Shown piece after piece: positions 54,205-61,993 of a stretch of DNA of 64,000 nt (the stretch's first letter is position 1; each line of letters opens with the position of its first letter). Made by a program: the position numbers and the translations under genes. This stretch comes from Chrysaora quinquecirrha (Eukaryota; Cnidaria; Scyphozoa; Semaeostomeae; Pelagiidae), in NCBI GenBank assembly GCA_014526335.1, contig JACTAT010000048.1, positions 3,728,353 to 3,792,352 of the forward strand. Reading direction: 5' to 3'. The notes beneath the pieces were generated by a model. The model did not search any database. It was given only the letters and a program-made list of their open reading frames with translations, and was not told the DNA's origin.

Positions 54205-54813
54205 CTAAATTGTCAAGTCCATATCACTCCTTTCAATATTCATACCAGGAAAACTTAAATCAAAATAATCATTTCCAGTTTTATGTTCCAAATATATTAT
54301 TGTTTGTTGTGGCAACACACGAACATCATTTTCCAATCCAGCAAAATCAAATTTCAAATTAAAATTTGAATTTAAAAAGGTATTAATTTTAATTCGATTC
54401 CAAGTTCCTTCATTTTTCCATGTGAGCGCTTCACTAGGGGGGAGATAAGTTCTTTGATACAAATCCTGATCTTCTGTCCAATTATGAGTAACGTTTTGAG
54501 CATTGAATAGTTTTTCATATCTAAAAATATCACCTGTTTCTTTATCATTTATGTTGAATTTATCCTTAAATGTTGCATTGTGGCTATTTAAAGGACAACT
54601 GGTTATTTTAAACCAAAAATATTGGGCAAAATTCGGTTTTTCTCTGGCCGGAAGTATAGCCTTGGTACAACACATCATCCAAAGTTGAGAAGGGTCGAGA
54701 TTAATACTTTCTTTCAAAACCACTTTGAAATTTGTATTGTTATCATACACTGAAGCTTTTGCTGATGAAATAGCAGTAATCCTTGGAGATTTTTTTGTGT
54801 ACAAACCGGCCAT
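54205..54813 (-). CDS. Virus-like hypothetical protein, 202 aa
   Basis: ATG at 54811-54813, stop at 54205, unbroken. It is beta-rich with aromatic motifs ('SQLWMMCCTKAILPAREKPN', 'FAQYFWFKITSCPLN', 'YLPPSEALTWKNEGTWNRI', 'YFDLSFPGMN'), in keeping with a jelly-roll virion protein, but I cannot name a family. It lies between a short gene (54822-55040) and a capsid-like fragment, all on the same strand with tiny gaps, which supports a viral-type gene cluster. Confidence 0.5.
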   Translation of the reverse strand: MAGLYTKKSPRITAISSAKASVYDNNTNFKVVLKESINLDPSQLWMMCCTKAILPAREKPNFAQYFWFKITSCPLNSHNATFKDKFNINDKETGDIFRYEKLFNAQNVTHNWTEDQDLYQRTYLPPSEALTWKNEGTWNRIKINTFLNSNFNLKFDFAGLENDVRVLPQQTIIYLEHKTGNDYFDLSFPGMNIERSDMDLTI

Positions 54814-54821
54814 TCTTAATC

Positions 54822-55040
54822 TTATTCATTATCTGAATTAATTATATCTTCTCTATGTCGTTTTGCCTCTTTCTTGTTATCTGAAATTTCAAGTTCTAAT
54901 GCAATGAAAAAATCCTTTTTACAAATATAGTTATTCACTTTTACTCTTCCTTTAACTCGGATACGCACTTCTTGAAGTTGACTTTTAGTAATCAAAACTG
55001 GTTTATGATAGATTGAACATTTTGTTAAGTACCATTAAGT
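54822..55040 (-). CDS. Small charged protein of the Polinton-like cluster
   Basis: Frame open from after a stop near 55046 to the stop at 54822-54824, about 70 codons and no clear ATG at the start. It contains 'VRIRVKGRVKVNNYICKKDF' and a basic/acidic tail 'NKKEAKRHREDI'. The compact fold-like composition and its position only 9 bp before the next ATG suggest a real gene whose start was lost. Confidence 0.4.
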
Positions 55041-55070
55041 ATTATTTGATTATTGTCTTTTTAATATTTT

Positions 55071-55790
55071 TTAAATATTTACTAAGTTTGGGAAGTGAAC
55101 TGCTTGAATTAGTTCTGCATAGAATTTTCCGCCTATAATTTGCCTTCCTAAATCTTTAAGAATATAAGCAAACAGTGAATAACCCATCTGAATACTTGAT
55201 ATTTCAAAGATTTTGTCTGTCCACTGTTTATTAAATCCTCTTTTGAATTTTTTATTCATCGATGCAATCTCCACATAGTCTTTTACTCTGTAACGTGGGC
55301 TTTTCTTTCGAAACTTTGGAAGTTTGCTTTCCTGTTTGGCCCAATATTTCCTAAGATTTTTCTTTACTATCGGATAATTTTTAACGTTAACTTTATTAGG
55401 AGCCATTTCTATAATTCTATGCTTTGAATTATTTATGCTCTCCACGATATCAGGTAAAACATTAATATAATTCTAATCTCCTTTTGTTTTTTTTACTATC
55501 TAAATATTTTGCAATTCTACCTTTGAAAGTTCTATTATATCTTTCGACCACAGCATATTTAGGATCATCATTAGAAAAAAATAATTTTATATTATTTTCT
55601 ATTGCTAAATTACGAAATGATTTATTAATAAATTCAGACCCATGATCTGCTCTAAGAGGTTTCGGTCTATGGACTGTGGATTCAAGAATATCTTTAAACG
55701 CCTAACACTTGATACGCCAGTTTGATTAGCAATTGGTCTAACCCAAGCATGCTTATTGAATTGGTCTATACAACAAAACAAATAACTATA
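55071..55790 (-). pseudogene. Polinton-type DDE integrase (C-terminal two thirds)
   Basis: Catalytic core: first D in 'CCIDQFNKHAWVRP', second D in 'DHGSEFINKSF', E in 'KYAVVERYNRTFKG'. The chromo-like C-terminal part has 'RGFNKQWTDKIFEISS' and 'YILKDLGRQIIGGKFYAEL', the hallmark end of Polinton integrases. Shifts near 55700 and 55450 break it. The N-terminal part lies beyond the Penelope insertion (57852-57935, 'LSARELL'-like remnant). The integrase would join element ends to target DNA, normally giving 6-bp duplications. Confidence 0.72.
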
Positions 55791-55853
55791 GTAAGGCAGA
55801 AACACCGCGGCGCAAGACACAAAAGACAACTAGGTTTTTTAGTTTTGCTAATA

Positions 55854-55882
55854 TTTCGCCCTGCCAAGCAGGGCTTCTTCAG
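55854..55882 (-). ncRNA. Hammerhead-like core, left arm
   Basis: On the minus strand CTGAAGA, a 7-bp stem GCCCTGC/GCAGGGC with a TTG loop, and GAAA follow each other. These are two of the three conserved boxes of a hammerhead ribozyme, with one extra A before the stem. The third box (cleavage site) was not located. Confidence 0.4.
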
Positions 55883-56200
55883 AGTTTGATCGAATACAAA
55901 ATGTTTAACAGTATATACAGGCAATTATTTTGAATTATGGTTGGTGACATCTGATTGGTGGTATGTTTGATGCTTCGCAGTGGCAAGGTGTGGGATGAAG
56001 ATGTGCATGTTTTGGTAATGAGGATATAAATAATCATAATAATCATAATGGTGAAATGATAATAAAATGGATAATTATAAAATATTGTTATGTTAAGGAG
56101 AAAAAAATTTTTTATGTCCTTAATTATTATAATAGTTATAAGTGTAAAGATAGTGAGGTAGTGGAAAGACAGGCGGCAAAGAGGACAAGGTTAGAATGGG

Positions 56201-56887
56201 TTAGCGGTCAGTGGTCCTGTTAAGTCCGTGAGGTGCCAGAGTGTTAGCTAGGCCAATGAAGTACTGTTCTTTGGCTCTTCTAACACTCTCTCGTTTGTTG
56301 TGTAGTTGTAGTATCGGTAAAATTTGTAGATCGTCAACTGTGTGTTCGGGTTTACAGAAGTGATCTGCAACCCCGGATTTGTCATGTTTTTTGTTGATAA
56401 TGTCCCTACGGTGCTCGTTGAGTCGGTCTCGTAGTCGTCTTCCTGTCTGTCCGATGTACTGGCAGTTATTGTCCCTGTTCTGTAGGCACCGCAGGCATTG
56501 TATAACGTAAATTACGTTAGTTGAGTTGCAGTCCAGTCGCTGTTTGATGTTAAATGTTTTGTCTGTGTTAGTGAATGTAACAGTTGTTGCCCCGTCCAGT
56601 ATGTGTGTACATGTGTTGCAGTGGCGTTTAGACGAGCACTTGTGTACGCCCTGGGAATCGTTGGTGACGTCATTTTTTATTTTAGCACGTACCAGATGAT
56701 CCCTAAGGCTTTTCGTCCTTCTGTAGCTTAGTACCGGTGGTTGGGGGAAAGCTTCTTTGCAGTCGTCAGAGTTCTGTAGTATGCTGTAGTGTTTAGTAAG
56801 TATTTGACCCAATTGAGGTAACCCTGGGTGGTAGGTTACCACAAAAGGAGTCCTGTTGTTCTGTCGCTTGTTCTCTGACGACTGCAA
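56201..56887 (-). CDS. Penelope GIY-YIG domain, left arm
   Basis: A 228-codon frame without breaks: 'TPFVVTYHPGLPQL', 'PPVLSYRRTKSLRDHLVRAK', a C-X6-C-X2-C cluster in 'CSSKRHCNTC', then 'NVIYVIQCLRC', 'CQYIGQTGRRLRDRLNEHRR' (GIY-YIG core with the catalytic R and the NEH..D helix) and 'REQYFI'-like end 'RRAKEQYFIGL'. GIY-YIG enzymes nick DNA for target-primed copying. The RT that should precede it is absent, so it can act only in trans, if at all. Confidence 0.85.
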   Translation of the reverse strand: MQSSENKRQNNRTPFVVTYHPGLPQLGQILTKHYSILQNSDDCKEAFPQPPVLSYRRTKSLRDHLVRAKIKNDVTNDSQGVHKCSSKRHCNTCTHILDGATTVTFTNTDKTFNIKQRLDCNSTNVIYVIQCLRCLQNRDNNCQYIGQTGRRLRDRLNEHRRDIINKKHDKSGVADHFCKPEHTVDDLQILPILQLHNKRESVRRAKEQYFIGLANTLAPHGLNRTTDR

Positions 56888-57443
56888 AGAAGCTTTCCCC
56901 CAACCACCGGTACTAAGCTACAGAAGGACGAAAAGCCTTAGGGATCATCTGGTACGTGCTAAAATAAAAAATGACGTCACCAACGATTCCCAGGGCGTAC
57001 ACAAGTGCTCGTCTAAACGCCACTGCAACACATGTACACACATACTGGACGGGGCAACAACTGTTACATTCACTAACACAGACAAAACATTTAACATCAA
57101 ACAGCGACTGGACTGCAACTCAACTAACGTAATTTACGTTATACAATGCCTGCGGTGCCTACAGAACAGGGACAATAACTGCCAGTACATCGGACAGACA
57201 GGAAGACGACTACGAGACCGACTCAACGAGCACCGTAGGGACATTATCAACAAAAAACATGACAAATCCGGGGTTGCAGATCACTTCTGTAAACCCGAAC
57301 ACACAGTTGACGATCTACAAATTTTACCGATACTACAACTACACAACAAACGAGAGAGTGTTAGAAGAGCCAAGGAACAGTACTTCATTGGCCTAGCTAA
57401 CACTCTGGCACCTCACGGATTTAACAGGACCACTGACCGCTAA
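56856..57443 (+). CDS. Penelope GIY-YIG domain, right arm (inverted twin)
   Basis: Same protein as the left arm from 'DDCKEAFPQPPVLSYRR' onward, apart from a single visible change near the end (L to F in 'APHGLN'). Its first codons come from the palindrome centre, so the start is artificial. Near-identity of the arms shows recent formation or ongoing conversion. Confidence 0.8.
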   Translation: MFCRLFSDDCKEAFPQPPVLSYRRTKSLRDHLVRAKIKNDVTNDSQGVHKCSSKRHCNTCTHILDGATTVTFTNTDKTFNIKQRLDCNSTNVIYVIQCLRCLQNRDNNCQYIGQTGRRLRDRLNEHRRDIINKKHDKSGVADHFCKPEHTVDDLQILPILQLHNKRESVRRAKEQYFIGLANTLAPHGFNRTTDR

Positions 57444-57756
57444 CCCATTCTAACCTTGTCCTCTTTGCCGCCTGTCTTTCCACTACCTCACTATCTTTAC
57501 ACTGATAACTATAATAATTAAGGATATTATTTTTTTTTCTCCTTAACATAACAATATTTTATAATTATCCATTTTATTAACATTTCACCATTATGATTAT
57601 TATGATTATTTATATCCTCATTACCAAAACATGCACATCTTCATCCCACACCTTGCCACTGCGAAGCATCAAACATACCACCAATCAGATCTCACCAACC
57701 ATAATTCAAAATAATTGCCTGTATATACTGTTAAACATTTTGTATTCGATCAAACT

Positions 57757-57785
57757 CTGAAGAAGCCCTGCTTGGCAGGGCGAAA
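57757..57785 (+). ncRNA. Hammerhead-like core, right arm
   Basis: Same motif as at 55854-55882: CTGAAGA at 57757-57763, stem 57765-57771 with 57775-57781, GAAA at 57782-57785. Hammerhead ribozymes are known from Penelope-like elements; activity here is not shown. Confidence 0.4.
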
Positions 57786-57851
57786 TATTAGCAAACTAAA
57801 AAACCTAGTTGTCTTTTGTGTCTTGCGCCGCGGTGTTTCTGCCTTACTATA

Positions 57852-58189
57852 TTTATTCAACTCTTCGCCGCAAGAAGCTCTCTAGCTGAAAGCAAGCAGT
57901 AAGCTAAGTGGTCTTTTCTTCTTTTTCTTCATCTTATCATTTTTGTATCCTTTAGATTCCGCTTTTTCTAAAAGTTTAAACATATTTTCCCAAGAATTTG
58001 GTGAATTTTCAAATAATTTTCTTTTTCAACTTTGTCTTTGCTTTTTTCACCTTCATTATCGCTTTCGTCGGATGACATAGATGAATCACTTTCACTACTA
58101 CTACTGCTACTACTATTATCATTATTTATCACCATCGCTTTTTTAACTTTTTTCTTTTTATCTTTGTTATCTGAAGCTTTTATGACCTT
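57852..58189 (-). pseudogene. Integrase N-terminal remnant and acidic Ser-rich stretch
   Basis: Directly beyond the Penelope insertion the integrase frame continues for about 25 codons. Upstream the minus strand reads a lysine-rich then serine/acid-rich stretch ('SSSESDSSMSSDESDNEGEK'). The latter looks like a disordered region of a small element protein. The join between them is unclear because of shifts. Confidence 0.4.
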
Positions 58190-58447
58190 TTATACAATAT
58201 AGTCTTCATCTATCAGTTTATCTCTTCTCCCTGCCAATCTTTCTTTATGCATATTATTATTAGATAAACGCATTCTTTTTGCTGCTCCAAAATACTCTCT
58301 TTCACTCCCATTATCAACTTCATCTTCTTCATCACTATCGCTATATCTCTTCCTATTTTCACTTTTCCCACTCAATACTTTCTTCAATGATTTTTCGATC
58401 TGATCAGCAAACATTTTATTAATTGACATTTCCCCTCTGCCACTCAA
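58190..58447 (-). CDS. Small charged protein, Polinton-like cluster
   Basis: 85 codons from 58447: 'MSGRGEMSINKMFADQIEKS', an acidic 'SDSDEEDEVDNGSE' and a basic 'RRDKLIDEDYIV' end. No family known. It has the same strand and spacing as the other genes of the element, and the first internal Met (SINKM context) may be the true start. Confidence 0.35.
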   Translation of the reverse strand: MSGRGEMSINKMFADQIEKSLKKVLSGKSENRKRYSDSDEEDEVDNGSEREYFGAAKRMRLSNNNMHKERLAGRRDKLIDEDYIV

Positions 58448-58509
58448 ATCTCCTTAAAATCTTTAATTTTTTTCTCTTTCTGCCTGTGATCTTTTTTTAA
58501 CTCTGTCGT

Positions 58510-58774
58510 TTATGCTGGTATATTGGTCTTCTCTTTAGTAAATCGTTTTAGTAAATCTGATCTAGTAGCACTTGTAGCATCTGAAGGACGAGTAGGCGTT
58601 TCACATTCACTAGCTTCTTTTTTTCTTATATATTCTTTGGGATCCTTATTTAATAATTCTTTAATTTTTGCATCTGTTTCTGCTGATTTCTTTAAAATAT
58701 CTCCAATTCTTTCACTACTTGTAATGCCTTTCTTAATAGGGGTATTTATTTCTTTTTTTATTCCTTTTTTTTAA
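58510..58774 (-). pseudogene. Small hydrophilic protein fragment, Polinton-like cluster
   Basis: Minus-strand frame with 'GITSSERIGDILKKSAETDA' and 'KELLNKDPKEYIRKKEASEC' up to a stop near 58512. It reads as a hydrophilic helical protein. It touches the stop of the 58771-59364 gene and could be its frame-shifted continuation. Confidence 0.35.
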
Positions 58775-59364
58775 ACACTATTATTTCTTTGATGATCTTG
58801 TAGAGATCTTGGAAAATCACTAATTGGCATTCCTTCAGAAATTAAAGTTTCAGCAATTGGAATCAATCCTATAGGAGGATCATTATACGAATGTGGATTG
58901 TTTAAATATGCCAACATTTTAGTTAATGAAGCACCATTCTCAATCTTATTTCCATTTATAAATAGTGATTTATCATCTTTAGAATAACGGACATGATTAC
59001 TGACTCTTAAATATTTCAGAAATTCTTTAGTATTCCAACTGGCTTTGTGAAGCAATTTTAGACTTTCTTTACTCGAGCCTCCTTCATCGTTAATGAACTG
59101 CTTTAATTTTGTTTCCTTTCTAGTTCCTTCTTGGTATTCTAGATTTCTAGTTTCTTCTAAGAGTTTTGCAATTCTTTTATTTTTGAGCTCTACGGAAATA
59201 TTTCTATTTTTACTAATTACATTTATTTTATTTCTCAACTCTTTAATTTTATTCCTATGTACCTTGGTTGAAATTTCTTTATGCATATCAAAATTACTTC
59301 CCTTTTCATTTGCTTCTAGAAAAATCTTTTGTAACAAGCTTTCGTAATGTTCTATGTTGTTCAT
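58771..59364 (-). CDS. Helical hypothetical protein, 197 aa, Polinton-like cluster
   Basis: ATG at 59362-59364, stop at 58771. The N-terminal ~120 residues are a charged coiled-coil-like helix ('HRNKIKELRNKINVISKNRN', 'NKRIAKLLEETRNLEYQ'). The C-terminal part contains 'SWNTKEFLKYLRVSNHVRYS' and 'GLIPIAETLISEGMPISDFP'. No known family. As the first gene inside the right terminal repeat it may be transcribed from that repeat. Confidence 0.45.
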   Translation of the reverse strand: MNNIEHYESLLQKIFLEANEKGSNFDMHKEISTKVHRNKIKELRNKINVISKNRNISVELKNKRIAKLLEETRNLEYQEGTRKETKLKQFINDEGGSSKESLKLLHKASWNTKEFLKYLRVSNHVRYSKDDKSLFINGNKIENGASLTKMLAYLNNPHSYNDPPIGLIPIAETLISEGMPISDFPRSLQDHQRNNSV

Positions 59365-60469
59365 TACTTTTAATTTAACATTTACATCATCAGTCGAATC
59401 TCTATAGCAAAAGCTCCTCCTCCTAGCCGCGTTCTATAGCTTCACTATAAAAACCTTCTTTGTACGTTTTGAATATAGATATAAATAACGAACAAACATC
59501 GAATAGAACAAAACAATATTAGAATAAATGTAAATTCAGTATCTTTGTCCAAGTCCTAAAAGTTCACTTCTACATTTCCACCATCTTGTTTTTCCTCGTG
59601 GTTCTTCCTTCCTCTCCCCAGACCCCTCGTTCTTCATACTCCCCTAAAATTATTATGACGTAATCCTATATTACTAATATGCTTAAATGCAAATCAGGTT
59701 GCCCCATTGTTATGGCCCTTTGTTCGATTGAACAAGAAAGGCTTTTTCCCTGGGCCACCCAGAGATGCGCTTCTTTCTTTAATCGATCCCGTTTTTGGCC
59801 GGACACTGTTTAAAGATTTTGCTAAGCGTTTTGAAATCTATAAGTTAGTTAAAATTTCGATTTTCTCTTAGCTCAAAAAGTTTTGATTTTGATGGCGGCC
59901 ATCCATTCTGTTCCTTTCACTACACGTACATTGAATCTTTTGCGTGCAACTCTCAGGGGTTTATTCAATGACTAGCGGCTTTTAAAGCCTGGATTCCATA
60001 TAAAATCTTAACTGTCGTGCGACTACCACCCAATCGTGAGACGTGAGGATTTCTTTTCGTACGATTATCGCACAACCATAAATACAAAATGGTGATATTT
60101 TGGTCGTAGCAGAGCCTTCACGATTACATTACTACGATTTAGTGGTGATGTAGTCTTTCTTACAAGATATTTTGAGATATCAAAATGAAACACGCTTTCC
60201 AGACAATGGATACCTTTCCCAACGGTATATTTATTGGCAGCGTGCGATTGTGTCTTATCTCTCAACTTCACGCTCAAATACAATACTACAGTACTGTTGT
60301 GAACAAAAAAGGCTTTTCCGACTCCAGCGATGTAAAAGCTTTTATGTCAACAAAAGTCCCAAGACGAAAGTAGAATTTTAAGAGTTAAGAATGACATTTC
60401 AATGAACATGAGAGTTTCTGGTGATTTTTCAAAGATTTTCTGCCACTAAGTAAATGATTCGAAGTAAAT

Positions 60470-60583
60470 TGGACATTTCTGGGTGGTTTTGGGTGCTTTT
60501 CATCAAGTTATGGTTCGTTTTGAGTGCTTTTGGTTGGTTTTGGGCAATTTTGGGTTGTTTCGCGTTTTTTGTAAGTGCGTTTT
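60470..60583 (-). repeat. Relic MULE terminal repeat
   Basis: Plus strand reads GGGTGGTTTTGGGTGC…, ending 'GTTTCGCGTTTTTTGTAAGTGCG', clearly the same end as 28832-28953 but diverged. It lies inside the right Polinton-like terminal repeat and is missing from the left one. Confidence 0.7.
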
Positions 60584-61689
60584 TACGTTTTCAGGGGTCA
60601 AAGGACGTCAAAGGACACTAGGAGACTGTAGGCCTAATTCATTTTGGAATTTACTCATATCCTTTCCTTTTCAAGAAGAGTTCTTGCTTTGATTATTTCC
60701 ATAAATCGCCAGGCTTAACTTTGTGTTTTGCTGTTTCAATGCATATGAAACACTACTAAGAGACCATAAATTTTTCGGGTTTCAAGTTGAATGTTCCTTT
60801 GAAAATTCAGAGCACAAACAAACAGATTGAAAATCATTCCGATATAGTGAGACTGAGATATTTATTGTTCATGAAGGACATTTAAAATTAAAGTCTGCGA
60901 TGAGATAGGGATAGGATTTTCGAATTTACGCAGCAATAACACTACTAATTTTGCGTCCTAAGTTGACACAAAAGCGTTTGGAATATTCTCAGTAGATCTG
61001 GAAATTTTGTGGCCAAAAATTTCATTAAGCATTTACCATCGAACTGTTTGACTTTTATTAAGGCTGTTAATGATAAGATTTTCGAGTGCAGACAGGGTAT
61101 AGAAACGTTGAATTAGAATTCAAGTGGATGGAACACAATCAGAGATACCCTTAACCTCCGTGACTCACTGGCTCACTATCCTTCCCAACGTTTTGTTTTA
61201 TGAAACTTAGCTTATACTTGACCTTCAGCTTCATTATAATGATGATGATGATAATGATTTTGATGACATGAAGATAATGATGATTCTGATGATGATGATG
61301 ATGATGATGATTATTATCATTATTATTATTTTGATGGCATGATGATGTTGATGATCTGATGATGATTATGATTATTATTATGATGATGATGATGATGATT
61401 ATGATGATGGTAATGATGATGATGATGATGAGGATGATTCTAATGGTGATTATAATGTTATGGTTGATGATGGCAATAATGATAATTTTGACGGCGATGA
61501 TAACTATGATGATGATGATGATGATGATGATAATGTTCTTTTTTTGTTCACAGTTTAATACCCTTTTATCAATTCTCTTATGTGTTTACCATTATAAGTA
61601 GACTAGCTTTTTAACTTGACGCCCGCGATGCGGGCGAGCTTTTTACCTTGACACCCGTGATGCGGGTGAGTTTTTACCTTGACACCCGC

Positions 61690-61945
61690 GATGCGTGTGA
61701 ATATTAGTACCAGTTTAGCCTTGGAAAGACAAGATACCACTCAGCTGCCTTTTAACTTGCTGCCTTTCAACTTGCAGCCTTCTGAACTTTCGCTAGAGTC
61801 CGGGGAGGTTAGCTCCCCATGGCATCCCACAACCTCCCCGGACTCTAGCGAAAGTTCAGAAGGCTGCAAGTTGAAAGGCAGCAAGTTAAAAGGCAGCTGA
61901 GTGGTATCTTGTCTTTCCAAGGCTAAACTGGTACTAATATTCACA
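61690..61945. repeat. Right terminal foldback
   Basis: Complete palindrome: GTGAATATTAGTACCAGTTT at the start, its complement at the end, centre near 61815 (CTCCCCATGGCATCC). Open frames on both strands through it are mirror artefacts. Confidence 0.92.
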
Positions 61946-61993
61946 CCAAATAAATAATTTTATAAGAGCGTTATAGTCCACTGGGGAAAGTAA
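61946..61993. other. Short flank between Polinton-like end and BEL pol
   Basis: Only ~48 bp separate the foldback end from the BEL stop codon, so no BEL 3' LTR is recognisable here; it is probably displaced or deleted. Confidence 0.5.

Larger units (their letters stand above)
55791..57845. mobile_element. Palindromic Penelope-like insertion
   Basis: Two nearly identical arms of ~970 bp in opposite orientation around a ~110-bp unpaired centre (56766-56876), flanked by a 6-bp target duplication ACTATA (55785-55790 and 57846-57851). Each arm carries the linker and GIY-YIG end of a Penelope-like polymerase plus 3' UTR; no RT domain. The integrase reading frame is continuous if the insert and one duplicate are ignored. 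Confidence 0.88.
52283..61945 (-). mobile_element. Polinton-like (virus-derived) element with foldback inverted-repeat ends
   Basis: Complex inverted ends (52283-53935 and 59675-61945) share order and sequence from outside in: ~200-bp foldback, three tandem GC-rich hairpins, CAT/ATG microsatellite, ~1-kb body. The core (53990-59364) has only minus-strand genes: a DDE integrase of the Polinton type, a capsid-like fragment and several small proteins. No protein-primed DNA polymerase, packaging ATPase or protease was found, so it is a partial or non-autonomous copy. It is split by a Penelope insertion (55791-57845). The right repeat also contains a MULE end relic. It abuts a BEL pol gene at 61946. 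Confidence 0.72.
59675..61945 (-). repeat. Right complex terminal inverted repeat
   Basis: Inverted equivalent of the left repeat: body from 59675, an insertion containing a MULE end relic (about 59955-60590), more body to 61230, ATG microsatellite 61238-61535, hairpin units 61614-61700 and a complete foldback 61690-61945. Confidence 0.85.

Noticed and set aside
61679..61944. Overlapping, nearly identical short ORFs on both strands
   Set aside because: Mirror image caused by the foldback palindrome; no coding signal.
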